This document shows, one piece after another, positions 44,271 through 53,976 of a stretch of DNA of 64,000 nt. The position numbers and the translations under genes are program-made. Within the stretch, counting starts at the first letter, position 1. Each line of letters begins with the position of its first letter. The notes under the pieces were generated by a model. The model ran no database searches. It had not been told where the DNA came from and saw only the letters and a list, made by a program, of their open reading frames with translations. Origin of the DNA: CAVRUD01 sp963849635 (lineage in GTDB: Bacteria; Chloroflexota; Chloroflexia; Thermomicrobiales; UBA6265); NCBI GenBank assembly GCA_963849635.1, contig CAWKIA010000045.1, positions 62,001-126,000 of the forward strand, read 5' to 3'.

Positions 44271-46005
44271 TCACACGGCCTTTGACCGCGACTGCTCCTG
44301 GTGGGCCTCTACCGCCTCGGCAACGTCGAAATTGAAGTTCGCCGGCCCAATTTGCTGGATCAGCCCATCGCGCTGGAGGACGTCCTTCACCAGCGGCTTG
44401 ACCCTCGCCAGTCGAAACGACACGCCTTTCGCCTCCAGGTAGTCGGCAATCTCACCCAGTTTGCTGGCCCCTTGAGAATCGATAAAGTTCACGCTCTGGA
44501 AGTTGAGTATCACCACTTCCGGTGGAGTATCGGCTGTGCGAACAAGTTCATGGATTCGTTCTTCAAGTGAGTCCGCCGTAACGAAGTACAGCGAGCCGTC
44601 GAGTCTGAGTGCGACGACCCCAGGAATCTGCTCATCGCCGGGAAATTCTTCTAGCTCACGGAAGACATGCGTGCCGTGTACTCGACCAAGGACAGGCATC
44701 GCCGGGGATGTCACTACACGCAGCAACCATCCCACCGAGAGCACAACCCCAATGACAACGCCAGCGAGGACACCTCCTAAGACGACCCCGGCAATCGCCG
44801 CGATAGCAATCCAGAAATCCGATCGCTTAACTGCGTAGAGGCGGCGCAACTCAGGGACATCCATCATGCCGCTCGATACTGCTTCAATAATGACAGCCCC
44901 GAGGACGGCCTTGGGAAGGTCGGAGAACAACGGCGCAAAGACGATCAACGTCAGGATGACCGCCCCGCCCGTGGCCAGAGTAGCGAGCTGGGACTTTGCT
45001 CCCGCCCGGTCGTTCAGAGAACTGGCGGAGAGGCTGGTGGACACCGGGATGCCCTGGATGAGTCCGGCGCCCACGTTCGCGGCTCCCTGGGCGAAAGACT
45101 CTTGATTGATGTCGACTCGGTAGCCGTGCTTGGCGGCGAAATACCGGGCATCACCGGCGCTCTGAGAGAAGCCGATCAACACGATCGCTACCGAGGCGAG
45201 TCCCACGAGGATTGCGTGGTCCGCCACCAATTGGACATCGGGAACTTCAACCGCACGGAAGCCCCCTCGGCACTTCTCCAACAAGCGCCACACCGTTGTC
45301 GCCTAAATTAAAGACCGCGGACGCTATTAGCCCGGCAATCACCACCGCGAGCGCTCCGGGAACTACTGGAGCAACGGCGCGCAGCCCAAACAGGGCTGCC
45401 AGCGAAAGTGACCCGACGAGCAGCGTGGTTCCGTCGAACCCGTCGAGTCCTTTGATCCAGGACCAGAACTTCTCCCAAGCGTTGTCGCCACTCGCTTCGC
45501 TGCCGGTGATCTTCGGGAGTTCTCCAGTGATGACATCGATCGCCGCTCCGAAGAGGAACCCGGTGATGACAGCGCGTGAGATAAACTGAGCTATCCAACC
45601 CATCTTCAACAGCGACATCAGGAAAAAAATCAGCCCGGCGCCGATGGCGATCGCGGCCACGATCGCCACAGCGTCCGATTCATCTGTGACGCCGGTTGCG
45701 AGCAGGGTGCTTCCCGCGACCGCCGCGAGCGCCGAACTCGGTCCAGTCGAAATCTGCCGTGACGTGCCGAAGATCCCATAGAGAATCGCTCCGGCGGCCG
45801 CAGCGTATAACCCATTCTCGATAGGCACCCCCGCGATTTCGGCGTATCCAAGATTCTTCGGCACGATGAGCGCGGTGACGGTCAGTCCGGCGATGAAGTC
45901 AGGGCGCAGGAAGGCGCGGTTGTACCTTGGCGCCCACCTCAAGATGGGCAAGAACTGAGCACCTCGAGTCCCCGTATTCGCTTGTGCGGACTCATTCGCC
46001 TGCAT
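44271..46005 (-). CDS. SulP-family anion transporter with STAS domain (frameshifted)
   Basis: The inner-membrane anion permease (sulfate, bicarbonate or similar) starts at ATG 46005 with GGAG upstream. The N-terminal half has FIAGLTVTALIVPKNLGYAEIAGVP and ISTGPSSALAAVAGS. The frame breaks in a run of five C on the plus strand at 45262-45266; removing one base joins GEVPRGF to RAVEVPDVQLV. The second half has NVGAGLIQGIPVSTSLSASS and ends with a STAS domain (VVILNFQSVNFIDSQGASKLGEIADYL). The corrected length of about 577 residues is normal. Confidence 0.85.
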
Positions 46006-46128
46006 AGTCGCCTAGCTCCAATCGTGCAGTCCAATAGCCAAACCTGGGCCGTGTCCGAGCCGCTTACTCCTGGAACGGCTGGAGCGAGGCGGTCGGCCCT
46101 CGCGCCAGTCGGTCACACGTTGGAAGTA

Positions 46129-46260
46129 AAGCGCCGCGACGAACGCCTCGGCTGCGGCGTCGGTCGTGCCGGCGGTGACGGGCGTACCGGACCTGAGCCC
46201 GGTCTCAGTCGCGACGTCGGCGAAAATCTCGCCGGCGAGTTCGTTGGACCCGAGGGGCGC
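46129..46260 (-). pseudogene. fragment of FGGY-type carbohydrate kinase
   Basis: A short leftward stretch reads PLGSNELAGEIFADVATETGLRSGTPVTAGTTDAAAEAFVAAL, like the G-x-P-V-x-A-G-T-x-D-A-A-A segment of xylulokinase and ribulokinase C-terminal domains. The sequence on both sides does not continue the family. It is a remnant at the island's right part, not a functional gene. Confidence 0.45.
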
Positions 46261-46444
46261 AGCAGCCGATGGCGCCGTCCGCCGGCGTGGGCATCGCTCA
46301 TGATACTCAGCCCCACCGGTCGTTCGGCCAGTTAGGCATCGGGGCCGCGCCGCGGCCATTGCGTGCTAGGCGCTTGAGGCGGATTTTCTCGTCGGCGAGC
46401 ACCTTTGGAGTAGCGCATCTTTCGTTTCAGGCCAACTCAGGCCG

Positions 46445-46900
46445 CTACTGGTCGGCGGGCGCCGCATCAGGTGGCACCACGGCCGGCTGTTCGTCGCCGC
46501 GAAAATACGGAACCTGCCTCCAGTAGCGATCGACAACCACCGCCAGCACCAAGAAGATGACCAAGGCGACGGCCGTCCCCGGCTCGTCGGGCAGCGTGTC
46601 GATGCAAAACGCGGCAAGTGTGATGGCGCAGGTGATGATGGAGAGGTAGACCAGGGGTCGGTTCGCTCCGGTTTCCGAGATCAGCCTCCGGTGCGCGAAG
46701 CCCACCATGATGAAGATGATCAGCGCGACCACGCTGCCGATCGAGGCAACCGCCGATAAGTCGAACAACATCGTCAGAACGCAAACGACGATGGTCGACA
46801 GCGCGGTCCCCAGGTTGCCGTTCTTGCCCGCCTGCCGCCCGAAGATCGGCGGTATCTGGCCGATCTTCGCCAGGTAGGAAATAACGCCGGTCGTCGCGAA
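46445..46900 (-). pseudogene. 3' fragment of APC-family amino acid permease
   Basis: About 150 residues look like the last four helices of an APC permease: FATTGVISYLAKIGQIPPIFGRQ, then GTALSTIVVCVLTMLFDLSAVASIGSVVALIIFIMVGFAHRRLI, VYLSIITCAITLAAFCIDTLP and AVALVIFLVLAVVVDRYW. The upstream part in the same frame is Arg/Pro-rich and not permease-like, so the first two thirds of the gene are missing. It is probably non-functional. Confidence 0.65.
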
Positions 46901-47382
46901 GAGGCGAGGGTCAGGCCGTGGGGAACGACGAGCGACGGCGCGGCGAGGAGGACGGCAAGGCCGAGGAGCCGAGACAGCAGGCGATGCGGCACGATGGACC
47001 CTCCACCCGGTGGGGCGAGCGATCGATGGGTTGCGCGACCGGGCCATTCTACCCCGGTCCGCTTGGCGTGCATAGGGCATCTGCGTCGCAAAGTCGGGCG
47101 AGCGGGCGACGTTCACGCCGATGCTTCTCCGCCACCCACAGCGGACGCGAGGCACCGTCTCAGAATCCATCCCGGCATCTGGGCCTCAGGACTTGGCGGC
47201 CTCGGCGGGTTACTGGTCACCTCCACTCGGACGATCCCGGCACCGATCCGAATCGTCCAGGAACACTTCCCACCCCTGTCCTAGCGACCGGGCGCGGGTA
47301 TCTCGCGTGACCAATTCGTGACCAATGACCTGATTGGGGCCAAAGAATTCGCGCTACCATCAAGGTTCTTGGAAGGCGGTGC
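46901..47382. other. non-coding right end of the island
   Basis: I recognise no gene. A short GCGCTACCAT at 47351-47360 again echoes the tRNA acceptor end. No integrase could be recognised on either strand. Confidence 0.35.
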
Positions 47383-47402
47383 CGAATCCCCTATGCGCTA
47401 CC
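47383..47402. repeat. direct repeat / right attachment site
   Basis: This is the identical 20-base copy of the tRNA-Glu 3' end (CGAATCCCCTATGCGCTACC). It is preceded by AAGGCGG, which also occurs at the corresponding anticodon-arm position of the tRNA. It marks the displaced chromosomal 3' end. Confidence 0.75.
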
Positions 47403-47413
47403 ACTCATTATCT

Positions 47414-47445
47414 ATCCCGCATTCCGATGCGGGATTTCGTCTTTT
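47414..47445 (+). terminator. intrinsic terminator after the right attachment site
   Basis: ATCCCGCAT-TCCG-ATGCGGGAT is followed by TTCGTCTTTT. It lies 12 bases after the displaced tRNA end and is best read as the original tRNA-Glu terminator. Confidence 0.75.
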
Positions 47446-47888
47446 CAGAGGTCGCTATTCGGGTTTGCCCAGACGGGCAGATGGACTCGGGTGCCTGGAC
47501 TAATGGACCGGCTGGACTCAGTCACGGCTGTCCAACTGTGCCCCGGTGAAGAATGAAATCCAGAAAAACACCACAAGTCCCGACGAACTTTGAGATCCGA
47601 ACCGTAAGCCGCGCCAGCCGCCTTCCACGCACCTCGCCCCGCAACGCGTGCGCTTCGTTCGTCTGGCCCGAGAGGTCGGCACCGTGATGAGGTACCCCGC
47701 AGCACCCTCACCGTCGCCGTTCCCAGTGGCCACTAGCCCGGAGCCCTTGGCTCCTCGGGACCTGTGTGTACGGTCAGAATATACGTACACTGACGATTTG
47801 TCAAGGGGTCTGCCAGGGAAGTTTTCGGGGAAGTGCCGAAAGATGAACTGAGTGGAGTCCTTGATCTCGTGGTGCGCCCGATTATAGA
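47446..47888. other. intergenic region with inverted GTGTACG repeat
   Basis: No gene is recognised. A perfect inverted pair GTGTACG (47766-47772) and CGTACAC (47784-47790) around an AT-rich spacer could be an operator. The following TTGTCA-containing stretch is AT-rich for this genome. Confidence 0.35.
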
Positions 47889-49194
47889 TCAGGATTTCGT
47901 CCGCTGGAAGTGCTTGTGGTCGGATCTTGAGGCCAATGTGACGACTTCTGAATAGACTTCTCGTTCGGCAAGCACAAGTAACAGAGAGTACCCGCTGCCT
48001 TCAAGCCGCGATTCCACGGCGACCTGGGCCGTTCCAGCTCCCACAATGACAGCTCGGCCCCATGGGATGAAGGCGGCGGCATCCTCCTCGGGGATCGCGG
48101 TGGCCAGGTCGGACTCAAAGACGTCCGTTGCCCGTGCGATGGCACGAGAATCGGCGATTAGGATCCCAATCTCGCGGTTGTCGTCCAGCGATGTCGCAGT
48201 CAGGTTTTGCGAGCCGATGAAGAGCATCCTTTGGTCCGCCAAGATCATCTTGGCGTGGATGTAGAGCCCCCGCGCCAGCCGCACGTCGGCTCCGGCTTGA
48301 CGCAGCAATTCGCGCTCGAACCTTCCCTGATCGTCCTCCTCGCTGTCCGGCGGAGACAATCAAACGGACTTCGACGCCACGATCCTCAGCGGCGATCAAG
48401 GCGGCGACGATCTCGCCGTCGCGGACGACCTCGGCGTAGAGGTCCAGTGACTGGGTGGCACTGTCGATCTGATCGAGCAAGATCGCCCGGCTGTTCGTTG
48501 GGCTAATTACAAGCGGTCCATCAATCTCCGCACCCGTCCGATTCCAGTCTGCCTCGAAGATGGCAGCCGCCTGATTAACCTCGGATACAAGGGTTGTGAT
48601 CGCAAAGAACTCACGATTCTGAATAAAGGCCGAGGTGGTCAAGTTCTGGTTCATAATGATCGCGACGTGGTCATCAATGACAAACGTCTTGACATGGCTG
48701 AATCGGAACGCGGGATCGCTCCAGCGGACATCGACGCCGCTACTGGCCAGGCGGTCAAATGTCTCCTCTTCAGTGCCTGAGCCGCCGAACGGATCTTCCT
48801 CCAGCAGGACACGCACGTGAATGCCACGATCCGCGGCGGCGCCAAGCGCCGTGAAGATCTTCTCGTCGGTGAGTAAATAGATTTGCAGCGTGATCGAGGC
48901 TTGCGCGGCGGCGATCTCGGTCAATATTGGTTCGTGGCCATCGTCAGGGAGAACGAAGAGCCCGACAACTCCGTCGGTTTCGGCGAATGGAGCCTGAGTC
49001 GGCTCGCCCTCCCAGGGCCAGCGACGATCTAGCCAGAAGCTCGCGGCGAATGCGAGCAGCACGACCGCCACCAGAACCAGGCGTCCCTTCCACCCCAAGC
49101 GTCGATAGATCCAGCCCAGCGCTGGTAGCCAGATCGAGTCGTGGTCGTCGCCATCGCGTGGACCGGCCGAGCGTCGTGGGCGGATGGAACTCAT
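47889..49194 (-). CDS. phospholipase D-family protein, membrane-anchored (frameshifted)
   Basis: The protein has one N-terminal helix (RLVLVAVVLLAFAASFWL) and two PLD domains. The first HKD is FSHVKTFVIDDHVAIIMNQN and the second is YIHAKMILADQRMLFIGSQN, each with the conserved H-x-K-x4-D. An extra base near 48360 separates VEVRLIVS from PPDSEEDDQGRFERELL. Corrected length is about 434 residues. Family members are cardiolipin synthases, phospholipases and nucleases. The N-terminal anchor and the domain outside the membrane argue for lipid or surface activity. It does not lie in an operon. Confidence 0.82.
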
Positions 49195-49209
49195 CTGGGC
49201 GCGGGCCTC

Positions 49210-49677
49210 TTAGGTGCCGGTCCGCTCACGCCAGGCGCGGATCTCGGCGGCATGTTCATCGTAATGCGAGGTCGTCGAGGAGAGGACGTTGTTGGCAAAG
49301 TCGGGCGTCCGGAAGTCGACTGGGTCCAACGCTCGGAGCTGAGTCACGATGGCCTGATGGTCGCGATGGATCCCCTCGATGACGTCGTCCAACGCCTGGC
49401 TGGCGATCACCGGACCGTGCCGGTCGTTCTCGGCCTGCCAGTCCACTTCGCCGACCGCCTTGCCCGCGACCTTGTCGCGGAGGTCATTTGCTTCCCAGGC
49501 GTCCCAGAAGGCCACGTGCCCAAGGAGTTGCTTCAGCGACCAGACGCCGGTGACTCCTGATGCCTCCATCGCCGCGGCTGGGACGCCCGCGAACGAGTCG
49601 AGAAACGACGCCCAGCTTCGCGCGATCTGTTCATCGACCTCTCGCACGATCGACGGAGCCTGGACAATTTCGGCCAT
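49210..49677 (-). CDS. DinB/ClbS-like helical-bundle protein
   Basis: The 155-residue protein resembles the ClbS/DfsB branch of the DinB superfamily: WSLKQLLGHVAFWDAWEANDLRDKVAG in helix 2 with the metal-type His, and a late SHYDEHAAEIRAWRERTG helix. Members protect against or process reactive small molecules or act as thiol transferases, but the role here is unknown. ATG 49677 is chosen over 49692. It lies 15 bases before the phospholipase D gene on the same strand, so they may be co-transcribed. Confidence 0.7.
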   Translation of the reverse strand: MAEIVQAPSIVREVDEQIARSWASFLDSFAGVPAAAMEASGVTGVWSLKQLLGHVAFWDAWEANDLRDKVAGKAVGEVDWQAENDRHGPVIASQALDDVIEGIHRDHQAIVTQLRALDPVDFRTPDFANNVLSSTTSHYDEHAAEIRAWRERTGT

Positions 49678-49818
49678 CGACTCAACTCCCAACGCTTGCG
49701 GCCATCCGGCCAGCCAGCCACGACGCTTCGGCGGAACGGCAACTGACCCGCCCGGCGGTAGAACGCAGGAGGCGGGTCAGCTGTGAAGCGGCTATCTCGT
49801 AAGGTTCCCGGTAGCGCG

Positions 49819-51228
49819 CTAGGCCGCCTTCACCGCGTTGATGAGCTTGGTGATCGACTCACGCGCGTCGCCAAACAGCATTGTCGTCTTCGGGTCGTGG
49901 AACAGCTCGTTCTCAATACCGGCGAAGCCGGACTTCATGCTTCGCTTGAGCACGATGATATTCTGGGCCTGGTCCACATTGAGGATCGGCATGCCGTAGA
50001 TCGGCGATGACTTGTCCGCGCGGGCGGCAGGGTTGGTCACGTCGTTCGCGCCGATAACGAGAGCGACATCGGTCTTGGAGAACTCGTCGTTGATGTCGTC
50101 CATCTCGTACAGGGCGTCGTAGGGGACGTTTGCCTCAGCCAGGAGCACGTTCATGTGCCCGGGCATCCGGCCCGCCACCGGGTGGATCGCGTAGCGGACA
50201 TCGACGCCACGCTCCTCCAACAGCTCGCCGAGCTCACGGACCGAATGTTGGGCCTGAGCGACCGCCAGGCCGTAACCAGGCACGATCACTACCCGTTGGG
50301 CATAGGCGAGCGGTACGGCGGCATCCTCGGCCGAGATCTCGCGGATCGGGCGCTCTTCGACCGCGCCGGCGGCGGCTCCACCAGTTGCTGGCCCCGCTCC
50401 GAAGGCGCCAAAGAGCACGTTCGTGATCGAGCGGTTCATCGCTCGCGCCATCACATAGGTCAGGAACGCGCCAGAAGCGCCGACCAGGGCTCCGGCAACG
50501 ACCAGCGCCTGATTGTTGAGGACGAATCCGGTCAGGGCCGCCGCGAGGCCGGTTGCCGAGTTGAGCATCGCGATCACGACGGGCATGTCTGCCCCACCGA
50601 TCGGGAGGACCAGCGTCGTGCCGAGGGCCAGCGCGGCCAGGAAGACGAGGACCAGCACCAGCCGGGTGGCGGTGTTCACGTCGGCAATGATCGTGACCAG
50701 TCCCAGGATCAGGATCGCACCGGCCAGACCGGCGTTATAGAGCTGCTGATTCTGGAATTGAATCGGGCGGCCCGAGATCAGCTCTTGCAGCTTGAGGAAG
50801 GCGACGATGCTGCCTGTCAGAGAGATCGCGCCGATCACGGTGCCGAGCACGATCGAGGTAGTCTCACCGCGGGCGATGTCGTCCTTGTGGGAGAACTCCG
50901 CGATCGAGACCAGGGCCGCGGTCGCGCCGCCCATGCCATTGAAGATGGCCACCATCTGCGGCATCTGGGTCATCTTCACCGCCCGGGCGGAGTAGAAGCC
51001 CGCACCGGAGCCGATCAGGATGCCGACGATGATCAGGATGTAGTTCGTGTCCTTGAAACCAGGAGTAGCGAATGTCGCCAGCGTGGCGATCGCCATGCCC
51101 AGGGCGGCGATTTGATTGCCGCGGCGGGCGGTTGCCGGGGAGCTTAGTTGCTTCAGACCGAGGATGAAGGCGACGGCGGCGACGAGGTAGCAGATATCTA
51201 CAAATGCTTGGCGGCCGTCGTCAATCAT
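49819..51228 (-). CDS. pntB: NAD(P) transhydrogenase subunit beta PntB
   Basis: The 469-residue subunit carries the membrane half and the NADP-binding domain III of proton-translocating transhydrogenase, which uses the proton gradient to make NADPH. About nine helices are visible (LVAAVAFILGLKQLS onward), then domain III with VVIVPGYGLAVAQAQH, HPVAGRMPGHMNVLLAEA and VALVIGANDVTNPAA followed by MPILNVDQAQNIIVLKRSM. The ATG at 51228 overlaps the pntA2 stop by four bases. It is the last gene of the pnt operon. Confidence 0.95.
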   Translation of the reverse strand: MIDDGRQAFVDICYLVAAVAFILGLKQLSSPATARRGNQIAALGMAIATLATFATPGFKDTNYILIIVGILIGSGAGFYSARAVKMTQMPQMVAIFNGMGGATAALVSIAEFSHKDDIARGETTSIVLGTVIGAISLTGSIVAFLKLQELISGRPIQFQNQQLYNAGLAGAILILGLVTIIADVNTATRLVLVLVFLAALALGTTLVLPIGGADMPVVIAMLNSATGLAAALTGFVLNNQALVVAGALVGASGAFLTYVMARAMNRSITNVLFGAFGAGPATGGAAAGAVEERPIREISAEDAAVPLAYAQRVVIVPGYGLAVAQAQHSVRELGELLEERGVDVRYAIHPVAGRMPGHMNVLLAEANVPYDALYEMDDINDEFSKTDVALVIGANDVTNPAARADKSSPIYGMPILNVDQAQNIIVLKRSMKSGFAGIENELFHDPKTTMLFGDARESITKLINAVKAA

Positions 51229-51548
51229 CGCTTCTGCCCCGTCCCACCGGCGTTGGCGCCCGGCACCGGGCGCTTGCGGAACATCTCGAGCATGCGGTCG
51301 GTGACGACGAAGCCGCCGACCACGTTCAGCGCCCCGGTGATCACAGCCACGAAGCCGATCGCCTGGAGCCACCAGGTGTCGGCCGTGCCGAGCACGATCA
51401 TCGCGCCGAGGAGGACGATGCCGTGGATGGCGTTCGTCCCGGACATCAGCGGCGTGTGCAGGGTGGCGGGCACCCTGTTGATGATCTCGACCCCGAGGAA
51501 GATTGCGAGGAGAAAGACGTACGTTCCGAGGAGTATCTCCTGATCCAT
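51225..51548 (-). CDS. pntAB: NAD(P) transhydrogenase subunit alpha, membrane part (PntA2/PntAB)
   Basis: The 107-residue subunit has three transmembrane helices: GTYVFLLAIFLGVEII, IHGIVLLGAMIVLGTA and AIGFVAVITGALNVVGGFVVTDRML. The separation of the membrane part from the NAD-binding part is the three-subunit arrangement found in many bacteria. It overlaps pntB. Confidence 0.92.
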   Translation of the reverse strand: MDQEILLGTYVFLLAIFLGVEIINRVPATLHTPLMSGTNAIHGIVLLGAMIVLGTADTWWLQAIGFVAVITGALNVVGGFVVTDRMLEMFRKRPVPGANAGGTGQKR

Positions 51549-51643
51549 CGTGCCCCCTGTTCCCCGTTCCCTATGACTACCGTCGCGTCGGTAGATCGTC
51601 TAAGCGGCGTCTGCGCCGGCCGGAACTCGGTGGTGACGTGGGT

Positions 51644-53252
51644 CTACTCAGTGCGGGGGCGCCAGGGCGTCTCATCGGTCGGGAGATCTTCGTCGTTAGA
51701 CGCAATCTCGTCCTCGATGTCCCGCACCGCCTGATCGAGCATCTCTCGAGACGCCGGGAGCGTATCGCCGATGCTGACGGGCGGGACGAACCCGGCGGCG
51801 TCACTGGCCGCTCGTTCGTCGACGTCCGGCGCCCAGTCGAGATCCAGCTCATCGTCCGTCTCCGCGATATCCGGGAGCGATGCCTCGTCCGCCGGATCGT
51901 CGAGATCGGCTTCGGTGGCCGTCGCCAGGGAGATGGTCTCCTCGTTCTCCTCCGGGACCGGGGTAGCCGGGATAGTGTCCGAGTCCGATGTTTGCGGTGC
52001 GTCGTTCGGCGCCACCACCGCGGGTGCCGAGACGGCAGCGGCGGGCGCCGCGTTGCGATCACCCAGGCCGAGTTTGCCGCGGGTCGGCCCGTGGAGGATC
52101 TCGCCGTTGTGGGCAATGCAGGTCGCGGCGACGATGTCGTCGTCGAGATTGAGGGCGAATGAGCCGTCCTTAGCCAGGAAGAGCTCCATCAGATTGGTGA
52201 GGTTCTTGGCGTACATCTGGCTGGCGTGGACGGGCATGGTCGCCGGCAGATTGAGGGGCGACATGATCACGACGTGGTGGCGCTCAACCGTTTCGCCGGG
52301 GACGGTCAACTCGCAGTTGCCGCCGGTTTCGCCGGCGAGGTCGACTACGATCGAGCCGGGCTTCATCCGCTGCACGGCGTCCGCCGTGATCAGCTCTCGG
52401 CGCCGGGCGACCTGGCACCAGGGCGGTGGTGATGACGATGTCGTTGGCGGCGGACCGGGCCGCCAGTCCCTCTTGCTGGCGCCGGATCTGCTCTGGCGTC
52501 ATTTCCTTGGCGTAACCGCCGCTCGTCTGCGTGTCCGACTCGCCGATATCGATCTCGACGAACTTCGCTCCGAGACTTTCGACCTGTTCCTTGACGACTG
52601 GGCGGGCGTCGTAGGCTTCGACGACAGCGCCCAGGCGGCGTGCCGTGCCGATCGCCTGGAGACCGGCCACCCCGGCGCCAATGACGAGGACTTTGGCCGG
52701 AGCGATCGTGCCGGCTGCCGTCATCAGGAGCGGGAAGAACTTTGGTAGGCGCTCAGCTGCTATGAGGACGGCCTTGTACCCGGCGACGGTACTCATCGCC
52801 GACAGGGCGTCCATGTACTGTGCCCGGGTCGTGCGCGGGATGGCATCCATGCTGAACGCCGTCACCTTGCGCTCGGCCAGCGCCTGGACCAGATCGGGGT
52901 TGAACAGCGGCTGGAGAAAAGCGACCAGGGCCTGGCCGGGCCGCAACAGGTCGAGCTCGTTGCCGTTCTCGCCCGTCTCCTGGGGACGATGGATCTTGAG
53001 GATCAAGTCGGCACGCTGGTAAAGCGTGGCGGCGTCGGGCACGATCTCGGCGCCCGCGGCTACGTACTGGTCGTCGAGCAGGTAGGCCGCGTCGCCTGCG
53101 CCGGACTGGACCAGCACCGGATTGCCGCGTTTGACGAGGCGACCGACGGCGTCGGGAATAAGGCTCACCCGGCGCTCGTCCGCGACGATTTCGCGTGGAA
53201 TTCCGATCGTGACTCCGGCTGGCCGGGACCCTCCCGGTGCGGGATCAACCAT
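51644..53252 (-). CDS. pntAA: NAD(P) transhydrogenase subunit alpha, NAD-binding part (PntA1) with long acidic tail (frameshifted)
   Basis: The soluble domain I binds NAD(H). ATG 53252 leads to GIPREIVADERRVSLIPDAV, AFLQPLFNPDLVQAL, VAGYKAVLIAAERLPKFFPLLMTAAGTIAPAKVLVIGAGVAGLQAI with the GAGVAG Rossmann motif, and YAKEMTPEQ. An extra base near 52397 breaks TTALVPGRPAP from ELITADAVQRMKPGSIVVDLA. After the usual end (EILHGPTRG) about 145 more residues follow, rich in Ala, Asp and Glu (ATEADLDDPADEASLPDIAE). Such a tail is unusual for PntA1 and may be a linker to the membrane subunit. Confidence 0.88.
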
Positions 53253-53976
53253 AGATGGACCGCCTCCCCCCGTATCACCTGACTGTGAGCGTGCGACGCT
53301 GACACTGCTCTATTCCGCACATTCTTCGCGAGCCCTGCGTCGATTCACCCCGGTCGCGGTGCAACCGGTTGATGGCATCAAGCGCAGGGGAGTTTTTGAC
53401 CGCTCCCGCCGGTCCATGGACCTCTAAGGGTCTCCCCGTGCCCAACTTGCTAGATACGCCGAAGGCACCTCAAAGAAACAGGGCATCGGGAAGTACTCGC
53501 GCTGGGTCGACATCCGCGCGAGTTTACACGAATGTGATTGTGGGCGGGGATACGCGTTGGGAGAGATGACTGAGCCGGGCAGTCGATGGCCTAGTGTAGT
53601 GCGTGTGCGAACGCCTTTCGCTGCCACGCCAACCACCTCGACAAGGTGGAGAGCGGAGCGGGAGTGTCCTGGGCGGGCTCGGACCCGAGGACATCTCAGG
53701 GAGCAGCTGGCCCTGGGGCCTGGATAACGGCTGGGAACCCGAGCGGGGCGGGGTGGAGCGCCGTAGCTGCCCAGGCCCGCACCCGCGCCGGGTGTGCCGC
53801 TTGGATTCTATGTAGACCATTTGTTCTGAATATCAAGGGTTGGTGGAGATTCTGGAGGGGTTGGAGTGGGCGTGATAAGGTCGACACCCAGTGGAACCGC
53901 TGATGCGGACGTGTCAGGATCGGAGCGAGGTCTCGACCGAGTTATCGTGGCGTACGCGAGGAGGATAGGGAATCCG
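53253..53976. other. long intergenic region between pntA1 and cupin
   Basis: This 724-base stretch has no convincing gene on either strand. The part near 53253-53550 should include the pnt promoter. At 53662-53778 several nested stems occur (see separate entry). The cupin frame at its right end could extend leftward to 53866. Confidence 0.4.
53662..53778. ncRNA. candidate structured RNA, unclassified
   Basis: Stem 1 pairs GAGTGTCC (53662-53669) with GGACATCTC (53689-53697, one bulge). Stem 3 pairs GGGCCTGG (53716-53723) with CCAGGCCC (53771-53778) and is extended inward by TAACGGC with GCCGTA (53760-53765). A further hairpin GGCCC/GGGCC (53709-53720) would compete with it. I cannot match it to RNase P, SRP, 6S, tmRNA or a known riboswitch. 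GC-rich DNA folds easily by chance, so confidence is low. Confidence 0.25.

Larger units (their letters stand above)
41766..47402. mobile_element. 5.6-kb putative genomic island integrated at tRNA-Glu
   Basis: The region lies between two identical 20-bp tRNA 3'-end copies. It holds an MFS transporter, a SulP anion transporter, two copies of a 45-base repeat and remnants of a sugar-kinase-like and an APC-permease-like gene. The MFS part looks less GC-rich than its surroundings. Each attachment copy is followed by its own intrinsic terminator, as when an element supplies a new 3' end. I could find no integrase, so the island is either decayed or mobilised in trans. Confidence 0.55.

Noticed and set aside
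46901..47382. An integrase at the island's right end
   Set aside because: Short frames here lack the R-H-R-Y residues of tyrosine recombinases and the Ser motif of serine recombinases.
53524..53820. A 98-codon leftward frame in the pntA1-cupin gap
   Set aside because: It is Pro/Arg/Ser-rich, has no ribosome site and follows from GC content.
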